Positions 17,855 to 26,899 of a stretch of DNA of 50,737 bases are shown one piece after another. Under the pieces are notes generated by a model, which searched no databases, was not told where the DNA came from, and was given only the letters and a program-made list of their open reading frames with translations. This DNA comes from Actinomadura rubrisoli (GTDB lineage: Bacteria; Actinomycetota; Actinomycetes; Streptosporangiales; Streptosporangiaceae), in contig NZ_SMKU01000022.1 of NCBI RefSeq assembly GCF_004349215.1, forward strand, positions 1-50,737, written 5' to 3'. Position 1 is the first letter of the stretch; the number at the start of each line of letters is the position of its first letter. The position numbers and the translations under genes were made by a program.

Positions 17855-18394
17855 ATGGAAGTGCGAAAGCTTGAACAGATCGCGGAACTCTTGTCCAGAC
17901 GCAATGCGATCGATGAACAGATCTCTGCGATCATCCAGCGGCCGATGACGTCTGGTCACCTCGGCGAGTGGATTGCATCGCAGATCTTCGATATCAAACT
18001 GGAGGAATCGGCGACCACCACCGCCTTCGACGGCCGGTTCCGCTCCGGCCCGCTTCAGGGCCGAACCGTCAACGTCAAGTGGTACCTCAAGCAGGAGGGC
18101 GTTCTGGACACCAGTGCATCGACGACGCTCGACTACTATCTGGTGCTCACCGGCCCACGGTCGGCGGCGGGGTCCTCGCGAGACGATACTCGCCCCTGGT
18201 GCGTTCGGGCCGCGTACCTGTTCGACGCCCGGCGTCTTCATGTCGAGCAGAACTCTCGCGGAGTCAAGACCGGTGTCGCCTCGAGCGTGCTCCGGCGGCA
18301 GTGGGACGAAGCCGAGATCTACCCCCACGAACGCAACTCTCTGTTCCAGGTCAGCCCACACGAGGCGGAACTACTCGAACTCCTTACAGGCTGA
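17855..18394 (+). CDS. Hypothetical protein, possible PD-(D/E)XK nuclease-like fold
   Basis: The 179-residue protein opens with a helix (LEQIAELLSRRNAIDEQISAI), then GHLGEWIASQIFDI and FDGRFRSGPLQGRTVNVKWYLKQEG. The spacing Glu39 ... Asp59-x13-Asn73-Val-Lys75 resembles the restriction-endonuclease core (E ... D-xn-(E/Q)xK) with Asn in place of the acidic or Gln residue. A later segment (LDYYLVLTGPR...PWCVRAAYLFD) is beta-rich. I do not recognise a named family, and the nuclease idea is inference. AGTAGGG lies just upstream of ATG 17855. It is the first gene inside the left end of the element. Confidence 0.6.
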   Translation: MEVRKLEQIAELLSRRNAIDEQISAIIQRPMTSGHLGEWIASQIFDIKLEESATTTAFDGRFRSGPLQGRTVNVKWYLKQEGVLDTSASTTLDYYLVLTGPRSAAGSSRDDTRPWCVRAAYLFDARRLHVEQNSRGVKTGVASSVLRRQWDEAEIYPHERNSLFQVSPHEAELLELLTG

Positions 18395-18466
18395 CCAGAG
18401 CTCATACATTCGGCAATCCAGCCGATACGGGAGCGTAAGGCTTGGTCAGCGAACTACCCAAAGATC

Positions 18467-21151
18467 CTACGGCTGGTGCGAGCGAGTGGCTTGGGGGGCG
18501 GCTGTCCAGGGTTCTGCGATGGATCCGTCGGGTTCCCATCCGTACTGCCGGAGTTTGTCGGCGTCGGTGGTGTGGCCCGTTTCGGCCAGCACGTCGGCGG
18601 TGAGCGCCAGCGCGTAGCCGTGGCCCGCGGCTGCGGCGTGCGTCAGCCAGTCGATGGCGTGCTCGCCCTCGCCGCGTTCCAGCAGCAGCCAGACCGCTTT
18701 CTGGGCGGCGTCGTCGTCGCCGGTCTCGGCGCGGTTCTGCAGCCAGCCAATGGCTTCCTGAGGGCGGCCTATCTGGCGGAGAAGGTAGGCCGTTCGTAAT
18801 GCTGCATAGCGAGCGTCAGAGGTGTATCCGCCGGAGACGTTGACTTGTTCTGCTGCCTGTCGGCAATGGCGGATGGCTTCTTCTTGCCTGCCGGTCACCC
18901 ACAAGACGGCGCTTACCAATTCAAAGGGGAACCAGTGAGGGGTGTCGGGGGGATGTAGGAAAAGGTCGATGACCTCGTCGGTGATGGAACCTTGGGCCAC
19001 CAGTTGGTCGGCCGCGCGTTTCGCCTCGTCCCAGCGGGTGGCGTACCAGGGGCTTTCGGGTTCGGTGGTAGTCGGGTCTTGGGGATCGGCGGTGTCGGCG
19101 TGCTCGGCCGCCGGTCCCCGGTCCGGGACATCGCGGACGTGGTTGCCGGCGTCGTGCAGCAGGCGGAGGCACTTGGCGACGGTGGCGTCCGACGCGGTGC
19201 CGTTCGCGGCGTGGGCACGCAGCCGTTGAACGGCTTCGTCGGCCTGGCCTGTTGCGTGTAGTTCTCGGGGCGTGTCAGCCCACTGGGCCATAAAGGAGCT
19301 GGTCCCCACGGCGCGCAGCCACCAAGCCAGGACTTCCTCCAGTGGGCCCGCTCGCACCAGCAGTTCGGCCGCCTGCACGCTGTAGTAGGCGGCTTTGTCC
19401 TGGTCGTCACCTGCAAGGTCGACTGCGCGCTGCCACCAGCGGACAGCGTCGTCGATGCGTCCGAATTCCACCAGCCGCCTGCCCGCCTTCTCCAGGGCGA
19501 CAGGGTTGCCGAGATCCGCCGAGCGCTGCCAGTAGTGCAGCGCCTCCTCGGCTCGGCCCACCGATTCCAGAAGTCTGGCCAGGTACTCGGCGTTTATCCC
19601 GTGGTAATCGTCGCCGTCGGCTGCCTGTTGCCACCAGCTGATGGCTTCCTCGATGCGGCCCGCGCCCTCCAGGAGGCCGGCGGTCCTCCTCGATGCGTTC
19701 ACGTACCCGGCGTCGGCAGCGGCCGCGTAGAAGCGGACAGCCGTTCGCAGCAGCCCGTGATCTTTGGCCCTCTGTCCGAATTGGCCGAGGACGGCGGCGG
19801 GCGCGCCCTGGTAGTGCAGCAACGCCTCCCACAGCGCGGCTGGGGCGCGGGTGGTGCGGCGGGTCACGCGGCCGTGGTGTTCGAGATAGGGGGCGAGGCG
19901 GTAGCTAGGCCGAGCAGGTGCGGGCTGCCCACGGCGTGGACGGATAGGGGTAAGCGGGCCGCGGGTTCCGCGTTGCGGTGCGGACAGGAAGACCAGGGCC
20001 GCCTCGAACCATGCCTCATCCAGCAGATCGAACTGGACGGCGGTGAGGTAACCCTCGGCCGCCTCCTCCAGCAGATCCCGGGTCAGGGGGAGGCCGGGGA
20101 CGGTGCGCAGGGCGTCCATGGCCGCCTCGATCAGCGCCTTGGCCGCCGGGTACGCGGTGCGGTAACGCTCGAGCAGGGCGGGCGCACCAGCCAGGTACTG
20201 GGTGATATGCCCCTGTTCGGCGTGTTGCAGTGCGTCGACCAGGCGGGGGTCGCCGGTGGCCGCGTCGCGGACCGCCTTCAGGTCGTCGCCGGTGAAGCAC
20301 TCGGGCACGATTATGCCGTTATCGCCGACCAGTTGGCGGGCCTGCGCGAACGGATCGGGGCGCTGCCCGGACCTCCACTGCCCGGGGGCGGGCACGGTGC
20401 TCAGCGTGGCCCAGTCCTCGTGCCAGATGCTGCCCACCACCAGCACCGGTGCGCGCCGAGCGTCGTTGAGCAGGTCGCGTAGCCCGGAGGCGACCTGTTC
20501 GGCCCGGTCGGGGTCGAGCAGGTAGTGCTGGCTGTCGTTGAGCCACACCACCGTCCGCGGACCCACCGCGGGAAGCCCGTCGATGACGGCCTGGACGCGG
20601 GTGGGCGTGAGCGGATGCCAGAGCCGCCACGCCTCCGGCAGCGCCTTCACCGCCTCCCAGCAGGCCCGGGTCTTACCGGAAGACGGGCCGCCGATCAGCA
20701 GCGCGATGCCGCTGTGGCCGTCCTTGGCGGCATCGACCACCGCTTTCAGAAGCCGGTCGTGCTCCCGCCGCACATAGGCGGGCAGCAGGCCGAGCCCGGC
20801 TGCACCGGTCACCGCGCCGACGAGGTCGACGGCGGGCTGGACCTCCAGGTCCTCCAGCACCAGCCGGACGCCGAACTCACCGATCGGCCGTCCAGCCGGT
20901 GCCGCTGCCGAATGCGGAACGCGGGCGGGCTGAGCCCGCTCGACGAGACCACGCCAATGCCTTTCGGTGGGTTGTCCATCGCCCGCCCAGTCGCTCCACA
21001 GCCGCACCAGCGCCCACACCACGTCGGCGTCGCGGGGAACCTGAGCCTTGGCCGCGTCCTCGGGAAGCCAGTCACTGATGGCCTGGCCACGGAACTTGAT
21101 CACGTACGGCGGCCTGGCCAGCGCCCTCTCGGTCTCCCGCAGGGAGAACAC
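18467..21151 (-). CDS. STAND-like P-loop NTPase with TPR/Sel1-type repeats
   Basis: The 894-residue protein (numbered from GTG 21151) starts with an HTH-like helical region (SLRETERALA...ISDWLPEDAA). A P-loop domain follows, with Walker A GGPSSGKT at 154-161 and a Walker B-like VVWLND at 201-206. From about residue 470 there is a long array of TPR/Sel1-like helix pairs (EGAGRIEEAISWWQQAA, ESVGRAEEALHYWQRSA, GRPQEAIGWLQNRA). NTPase plus repeat sensor is the layout of STAND signalling proteins, many antiviral. The frame stays open up to 21262. An excellent RBS (GGAGG at 21245-21249 read on the minus strand) points to ATC codons at 21241-21236, not to any ATG/GTG/TTG. The true start may be non-canonical or mutated. 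Confidence 0.75.
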   Translation of the reverse strand: MFSLRETERALARPPYVIKFRGQAISDWLPEDAAKAQVPRDADVVWALVRLWSDWAGDGQPTERHWRGLVERAQPARVPHSAAAPAGRPIGEFGVRLVLEDLEVQPAVDLVGAVTGAAGLGLLPAYVRREHDRLLKAVVDAAKDGHSGIALLIGGPSSGKTRACWEAVKALPEAWRLWHPLTPTRVQAVIDGLPAVGPRTVVWLNDSQHYLLDPDRAEQVASGLRDLLNDARRAPVLVVGSIWHEDWATLSTVPAPGQWRSGQRPDPFAQARQLVGDNGIIVPECFTGDDLKAVRDAATGDPRLVDALQHAEQGHITQYLAGAPALLERYRTAYPAAKALIEAAMDALRTVPGLPLTRDLLEEAAEGYLTAVQFDLLDEAWFEAALVFLSAPQRGTRGPLTPIRPRRGQPAPARPSYRLAPYLEHHGRVTRRTTRAPAALWEALLHYQGAPAAVLGQFGQRAKDHGLLRTAVRFYAAAADAGYVNASRRTAGLLEGAGRIEEAISWWQQAADGDDYHGINAEYLARLLESVGRAEEALHYWQRSADLGNPVALEKAGRRLVEFGRIDDAVRWWQRAVDLAGDDQDKAAYYSVQAAELLVRAGPLEEVLAWWLRAVGTSSFMAQWADTPRELHATGQADEAVQRLRAHAANGTASDATVAKCLRLLHDAGNHVRDVPDRGPAAEHADTADPQDPTTTEPESPWYATRWDEAKRAADQLVAQGSITDEVIDLFLHPPDTPHWFPFELVSAVLWVTGRQEEAIRHCRQAAEQVNVSGGYTSDARYAALRTAYLLRQIGRPQEAIGWLQNRAETGDDDAAQKAVWLLLERGEGEHAIDWLTHAAAAGHGYALALTADVLAETGHTTDADKLRQYGWEPDGSIAEPWTAAPQATRSHQP

Positions 21152-21426
21152 TTCACCGGCTGCGCGCCTTCGCGTCCTGGCCCGTTCGCGCAGCGCCCGC
21201 AGCTCGTCGTAGAGAGCGCGGCCGTCGTCGGTGCCGATGATGTCCTCCTTACCGTCACCCGGTCACCGCCCTATGCCCGCAGCGGGCGGTGCGGGCATGG
21301 CCCGTGACCGGCAGCTTAGAACCGGTTCGCCCGCTGCGCCCGCCTTCTGGGACGGGCCCCCGCTCCCACGCCGATCCTGCTGCCGCACCCGGCAGACCGG
21401 CCGGGCAACGACAGCGAGAGGGTTCC

Positions 21427-21579
21427 ATGAACAACAACGACATCAGCACGAACAAGAACGACACCAGCACCATCCGGCGGCTTTACCGCGCCGCGATGTT
21501 CAGCCTCGTGCGTGGACTGGCCTCAGCGACAGGAGCCCCCCTGGTGACCGGGCTCATGTGGTGGATCCAGAGCCGCTAA
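21427..21579 (+). CDS. Small predicted membrane peptide (50 aa)
   Basis: ATG 21427 follows GAGAGGG. The product has a polar Asn/Asp/Thr-rich start (NNNDISTNKNDTSTIRRLY), then one amphipathic/hydrophobic segment (AMFSLVRGLASATGAPLVTGLMWWIQ) and a basic end. It lies about 185 bp from the putative start of the divergent STAND-TPR gene. It could be a small effector or toxin, a secreted peptide, or an unrelated peptide. No family is recognised. Confidence 0.5.
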   Translation: MNNNDISTNKNDTSTIRRLYRAAMFSLVRGLASATGAPLVTGLMWWIQSR

Positions 21580-21859
21580 GGCCTCCCCGGGACTGGACGG
21601 CGGGCCGGGCCAGGCCCGCCATGTGTTGGCCTGGCCCGCCAGACGTGGCCCGATGCGGCGCCCGCGCGCGTGACTGGTGCCCTCGAGGGCTGACACGGAG
21701 CGGGTCGGGGCCGTAGGAGGCGTGTTTACTGGTGAGGCTGGGACGAACGCGGTGTAGTTGGCGTTGGGAGGATAGGGCGCGACCGACAGTCGCAGAAACG
21801 TTCGCTCGTCGGCAGACCAGCGCGTTGCGGTCTGCTGCCCCTCGTTCAGGTGCCGGAGG

Positions 21860-22673
21860 CCATGTAGGCGGGGAGGATGTGTTGGGGTGGCGGTCGAGGT
21901 TGTTGCGGGCTCGGTTCTAGCGCATGGTGGTGCGCGGGTCGGCGTGGCGTGCAGCGATCTGGACGTCGCGCAAATCAACGCCAGCGTCGAGCATGGTGGT
22001 CACGAAGGTGTGGCGGACCATGTGCGGGGTGCATCCGCGGCAACTGGACAACGGACTTGGCCGCCAGCCTGCGCAGGCGGCGGGTGGAGGCGTGCCGATC
22101 CATTCGCACCCCGCGCGGGTTTTGCGCGATCGGCCCGGCTGTCCGGTCGCCGATGGCGCGGTCGATGGCTCTGCCGACTGCTGGCGGGAGGGGTATCAGC
22201 ACAATCCGGGTGCCCTTGCCGACGACCAGCGGGACCCGGTGGCCGTGTTCTTCGTTCAGGTCGTCGATGTCGGCGCCGGAGGCTTCAAAGATCCACAGCC
22301 CGAGGAGACCGAGCATCGCCACCAGCGCGAAATCGTTGGCATTGGACGATGCGCGTGCGGCCGACAGTAGGGCCTCGAACTGCAGATGTGACAGTCCGAG
22401 CGTGGGGGATTCGAGTGGGACGTAGGGACGTCGGACGACGTCGGCGGGCGCGTGCTCGAGAGTCCCGTCGGTTACGCAGGTGCGGTAGAAGCCGGCCACC
22501 ACTGACAGCCGCCGGGACACGGTTGAGTGTCGGAACCGGCGGACCTCCTGCCGTACGGCCAAGGGGGCCAGGCGCCGTTCGGTGCACCAGTTCAGGTAGA
22601 TCCGCAGGTCCGACTCAGTGTGCATGCGTGAGTCACCCTTGTATCGGGCCGGTAGGCGAGCGTCGCCAATCAC
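21860..22673 (-). pseudogene. Second-type tyrosine recombinase, inactivated at catalytic residues
   Basis: Translation in two minus-strand frames gives an XerD-like recombinase different from the tRNA-Ser integrases. Segments are STVSRRLSVVAGFYRTCV, LEHAPADVVRRP, LLGLWIFEASGADIDDL, VLIPLPPAVGRAIDRAI, then (other frame) PHMVRHTFVTTMLDAGVDLRDVQ and AARHADPRTTMR. The first catalytic Arg is Trp (LLGLWIFEA). A frameshift lies near 22045. The codon where the nucleophilic Tyr is expected (TTMR-Y) is TAG at 21919-21917. The N-terminal domain also seems shortened. Clearly dead; probably a remnant of another insertion inside the element. Confidence 0.65.
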
Positions 22674-23254
22674 AAAACGTCCCTGCCTGCGGCCTCAGTG
22701 CCGGGCGTCGCTCCCAAGAGTTCATCGAACGAAGCCATACCGGCGACGCTGCGCCCGCATCAGGCGTAAGACCAGGCTGACCCCACGCGGCATGAGCGGA
22801 CGTCTGCAGCGCGAGTTCGCGGGCGTTTGCGGGAGCGTCCGCTCGTCGGCGTGACCGATCTCGGATGTCTGGTCATCGTTGATCCAACTTCCGAACGCCA
22901 GCTGCTGAGAATCAACATCGGAGACACACACTGTCCGAGGCCTTTTGGCGGACGAACAATCTTCTCCGCGCTTGTCCGCAGCCATCCACCTTCTTCGGAT
23001 CCCACCGAAGGGTTGTGCATGCTGCATGCCTGGCCCTTCAGCTCCGATGGTGGCCGACGTGCCTCTCCGCGCCACGCAGGATGCAAGCTCCATCTCTCCA
23101 CCGAGGCAAGCCTCAGGGCAGTTTCGAGAGGCAGCCCAGGCATGGCGGCTGCGGCCACCGCTCTTGGCCGGTCTTCGCTCCTACTCGCGCGTCCCGCCTC
23201 CGCCGCCTGACTGATTCCGCAAAGATAGGGCGAGGAAACGGGAGGCATGAAGCA
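22674..23254. other. Region without recognisable gene, upstream of the Avs-like gene
   Basis: About 580 bp. Frames are open in several registers but have no family features. It must include the promoter of the Avs-like gene; no clear operator was seen. Confidence 0.35.
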
Positions 23255-26200
23255 GTGTCACGGTCATCGACGGGTGGGGCCGGAACCTCGGGGGGTGTCG
23301 GGCATGAGGATCGCTGCTTGGCCTGGTTCGCGGCGCACCTGCTGACTGAGGATCGACTGCCTGGCTGGGCTTCCGGCCACCGTATAGTCGGCGTTGGCAG
23401 CCAGACCGCACGGTCTGTCGACGACGTCGGTGCCGTCACAGACGCGGGCGGTTGGCTGATGGTCCAAGCGAAGAAGAGGCTTCAGCGCACTAAGGCTGAA
23501 GATGGCGCGCTGGCCGAGGCACTTCGGCAACTCGTGGACGCAGTGATTTGCGAGGTTCCTAGCTCACCGCCGAACCAGCACATGCTGCGGTCCCTTGACC
23601 GGGATCTCGATCGGGTGCTGTTGCTTGGTGATGAGCACACGCCGGCAACCGTCAGGGATCACCTGGCTAAAGTGACGGATCGCCTGCGCACCCATCCTGA
23701 GGCGGTTCCTCTAGAGGAAGCTGCTACCAACCGACCTGAGCGTGAGGCCCTCGGTGTGCTTCTCGCCCATCTTCGGCGGCTGTGGGAGGAACGCGAGGGC
23801 AGGCCAGCCGATGACGCTGCCCTGCGGCGGCTCCTCCGTCCCCTTGTCGTCCGTGCCCTGAACCTGCGCGACGATGGCCAGGAGTATCAACGGGTTCAGG
23901 TCATGCTCAGCGACATGCTGGTTGACCAGGACCAGGCGCGCGACCTCTGGGACGCGCTGGTCTCCATCGGCCACGAACTCGGTGAGAGCCAAAGATGGCT
24001 TGACCGCGACGCGCTGGTGGCCGAGCTTGAAGAACGACCCTTCCGCCTCAGGCCGGTGACCCGGGTCCGGGGGGACATCGCTCGCCTACGGCAGACCACC
24101 AGAGCCAACGTCGCAGTGCTCGGGAGCGCCCTCACCCTCACGACTCCCGAAGGGGGCCTGACGCTTGAGCGAGGAGTGGGGCCGACCTTGCGCGATGCGG
24201 AGGGTAGCTTCGCGCTGACTGGTGAGCCTGGTACAGGCAAGACTGCACTTCTCTGCCAGTTGGCCGCCGACCTGATCGATCAGGGAAACGACGTCGTCCT
24301 TCTGAGCGCTGAGCAGCTGAGAGCGTCCGCTGGACAGACCCGCACGGAGCTGAACCTCGAGCACGACCTCAAGGACATCTTGCTCGGCTGGCCGGGCACT
24401 CATCCCGGCAGGCTACTTCTGGATGGTCTGGACCAGACCCGTGGGGAGAATGCCTCGCAGTGGCTGCCAACGCTGGCCAAGCAGCTTGCAGGCAGCCGCT
24501 GGGAGATCGTTGCCACTGTCCGGCGTTTCGACCTGCGCAACGGCCACAAATGGCGTGCGATGTTCCGCGGCGCGCCTGTCGACCCCGCTCATTCTGATTC
24601 CACGCTTCAAAACGTTCGCCACCTTCTGGTCGAGGACCTGCTGCCAGGGGAGATGGAGAGCCTTGTGCAAGAAAGCCCTGCGCTTGCCGAGCTCCTTGGA
24701 GCCGCCGGAAGCAGGATGCAGCAACTCTTGGGTAATCCGTTCAATTTGGAGATCGCCTCGCAACTGCTGGCTGAGGGCGCCCTCCTTGAGCCCGGCAGCA
24801 TTCGCAGCCGGCTTGACTTGCTCGACCAGTACTGGCGGGTGCGGGTAGTCAAAGGTGGCAAGAATCCGTGGGAACGAGCCTCGACACTCACGTATGTTGT
24901 TGCACAGATGATCGCTGATCGCCGACAACAGGTAACTTACCTGCCTCATGCCGATGCCGATGCTCTGCAGGGCTTGGTGAGCGACGGCGTTCTTCGCGAC
25001 TTGCCGCAGGGAGTCGGCGTGCCGCAGCCGCCGATCGCATTCAGCCATCCAGTACTTTTTGACTTCGCGGCCGGGATTTTGGCGCTCGGCGACACCTCCC
25101 GCGCAGAGAGTCTTGCGGAGAAATTGGACGCCGACCCTAACCTGGCCCTGCTCCTGCGACCCAGTTTGGACTACCGGCTGGCCATCGCCTGGCGAAATGC
25201 CCCGACAAAACAGGAGTTCTGGCAGCTCGCTCTCAGGCTCAATGCCGAGACATCAGGGCATCACCTAGCCGCCGCTGCAGCGGCTACCGCATGTAGCCGC
25301 GAACTTCGTTCACCTGATGAACTGGCTCATCTTGCGGAAGCGTGCTTGGGCAACAGTCCTGCTACGGAAGCCTGCGAGAACCCAGAGATTAACGCTCGCC
25401 GCATGGCGTTCTTGGTCGCGGCCGCGATAGCCAACTCGGATTCACAAACCAGTCTTTTCAGGGCATTCTTGCCATTCGTAAGAGACCTTGCCCGTGCGGC
25501 TCGCGCTACCGACGACACCTCCCTCGCGTTGGATGCCGCCCAGTTCCTCAGACGAGCGTCTGGCCCAGGAATATCCTGGCCCGACGCGGAAGTGAGAGAC
25601 CATCGGGTTCAGGTCGTCGTTGACTGCATGACTGTGGCCTTGGAGGACGTCGACGATCCCGACCGAGCGCAAATTGGGAGGATGCTTGCCTGGCCTCTCG
25701 CTCACGCACTTTCCCTCGACGGAACTGCTTGCGAGCGCATCGCACACATGGCAATCTCACATGAAGTGCTGCGAGCATGGGGTTTCGAGATAGCCAGAGT
25801 GCTCATCGAGTGCCTGCCAAGTATCGTCGAGAGGAATGCGGCGCTCGCTGTTGAGATAGCTGCGGCCCCCTGGGAGTACGAGGAAGACCGGGAGCAGGTT
25901 ACTAGAATTACAGAAAGTCAGATCTTCGGGCTAACCAGCAATCTGCAGCAAGACTTGAATCATCTTCGATGGAGTGTTTGCCAGGAACTTCCCGAAGTTG
26001 CATCTGCCGACCTTGAGGCTGCCGTTCGGATGCTCATACGGATTGTGGAAGTACCACGGATGTTCCAGTGCGATCGCAGTACCGATACGGGCCGAAGGCC
26101 ACGCATTCGCTACGGTGATACCTTGCGGTACGCAGGAGGGCACTCCGAGCTGGGCACAGCTGTCGATGCCGTCATCGCTCTGCTTCAGACGAGGGCTGAG

Positions 26201-26899
26201 CACGCGAGCTCAGGGCTGACTAACGCTGATAAAAACAGCAGCGCCGACCAGCAGGAGCTTCGGCAGGTCGTCGAACTCTTGATCTCCGCGTTGTCCCATG
26301 GCGAGGTCTGGCAGCGTCTCCTGATGCAGGCGGCTAACGCCGAGTCGCCAGCTCTCGCGCACCTGCTGGTTCCAGCACTGGAGACCGGCATCTTCGAACG
26401 AGGCCAGACCCGAGGGACAGCAGGGCTCGTAGCCGCTCGCCTATCGTCAGAACTCGACATTGCGATTCACCGTCGGATCGAGGCAGCGATTCTCAGTGCC
26501 ACGAGCCTAGAAGCCGACGAAATTGACGACACCCGCAGGCAGGAGTGGCAGCGCGAACAACGCGATGCGCTTCTAGGCGCACTCGATCCTAGGAAGGTCA
26601 CCGAACCTGGAGCGCTCCGGCATCTAGAGGAGCTAGCCAGCAGCGATCGAGATGACCGGGGGCGTTCTTGCGGCCACGCAGACCGTGACCTTATAGACGA
26701 CTCACTGCCTTGGCCAGCAGGGGAACCACGGGATGACGACGATGGCGCGGGGGGGGGCCTTCCGCCGATGTTGCTGAGGCACTCCAGAAAACAGGCGCTC
26801 AGGACCCGGCTACCCGCCGGGCGGGATATGAGAAGCTTGCCGAAAGTTGGCCGGCCCTGTTGCAACAGCTCTTGGCTCACGCACCTGAGGCAAATGTAG
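23255..26899 (+). CDS. Avs-like antiviral STAND NTPase with nuclease-like N-terminus (first part of a frame-broken gene)
   Basis: GTG 23255 follows GGGAGG by 9 bp. Residues about 15-77 form a PD-(D/E)XK-like nuclease domain related to the Cap4/Avs effector type (GHEDRCLAWFAAHLL, D57 in SVDDVGAV, then Q71-x-K73 in LMVQAKKRL). A STAND NTPase follows, with Walker A GEPGTGKT (about 323-330), Walker B LLLDGLD (about 387-393) and the winged-helix region after it. The rest is a long helical-repeat array of the kind that senses phage proteins in Avs systems. From about residue 1168 this frame reads nonsense and ends at 26899, because a G9 tract shifts the frame. The real C-terminal 475 residues continue in the next frame. 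Cleavage of DNA on phage sensing is inferred from the family. Confidence 0.75.
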   Translation: MSRSSTGGAGTSGGVGHEDRCLAWFAAHLLTEDRLPGWASGHRIVGVGSQTARSVDDVGAVTDAGGWLMVQAKKRLQRTKAEDGALAEALRQLVDAVICEVPSSPPNQHMLRSLDRDLDRVLLLGDEHTPATVRDHLAKVTDRLRTHPEAVPLEEAATNRPEREALGVLLAHLRRLWEEREGRPADDAALRRLLRPLVVRALNLRDDGQEYQRVQVMLSDMLVDQDQARDLWDALVSIGHELGESQRWLDRDALVAELEERPFRLRPVTRVRGDIARLRQTTRANVAVLGSALTLTTPEGGLTLERGVGPTLRDAEGSFALTGEPGTGKTALLCQLAADLIDQGNDVVLLSAEQLRASAGQTRTELNLEHDLKDILLGWPGTHPGRLLLDGLDQTRGENASQWLPTLAKQLAGSRWEIVATVRRFDLRNGHKWRAMFRGAPVDPAHSDSTLQNVRHLLVEDLLPGEMESLVQESPALAELLGAAGSRMQQLLGNPFNLEIASQLLAEGALLEPGSIRSRLDLLDQYWRVRVVKGGKNPWERASTLTYVVAQMIADRRQQVTYLPHADADALQGLVSDGVLRDLPQGVGVPQPPIAFSHPVLFDFAAGILALGDTSRAESLAEKLDADPNLALLLRPSLDYRLAIAWRNAPTKQEFWQLALRLNAETSGHHLAAAAAATACSRELRSPDELAHLAEACLGNSPATEACENPEINARRMAFLVAAAIANSDSQTSLFRAFLPFVRDLARAARATDDTSLALDAAQFLRRASGPGISWPDAEVRDHRVQVVVDCMTVALEDVDDPDRAQIGRMLAWPLAHALSLDGTACERIAHMAISHEVLRAWGFEIARVLIECLPSIVERNAALAVEIAAAPWEYEEDREQVTRITESQIFGLTSNLQQDLNHLRWSVCQELPEVASADLEAAVRMLIRIVEVPRMFQCDRSTDTGRRPRIRYGDTLRYAGGHSELGTAVDAVIALLQTRAEHASSGLTNADKNSSADQQELRQVVELLISALSHGEVWQRLLMQAANAESPALAHLLVPALETGIFERGQTRGTAGLVAARLSSELDIAIHRRIEAAILSATSLEADEIDDTRRQEWQREQRDALLGALDPRKVTEPGALRHLEELASSDRDDRGRSCGHADRDLIDDSLPWPAGEPRDDDDGAGGGLPPMLLRHSRKQALRTRLPAGRDMRSLPKVGRPCCNSSWLTHLRQM
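26749..26757 (+). repeat. Run of nine G at the exact frame break of the Avs-like gene
   Basis: In the nine-G form the frame passes into a spurious 47-codon tail. One G more (or two fewer) would join it to PSADVAEALQKTGAQDP... and give one protein of about 1643 residues. This is either a slippage or phase-variation site, or a sequencing error in a homopolymer. Confidence 0.8.
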
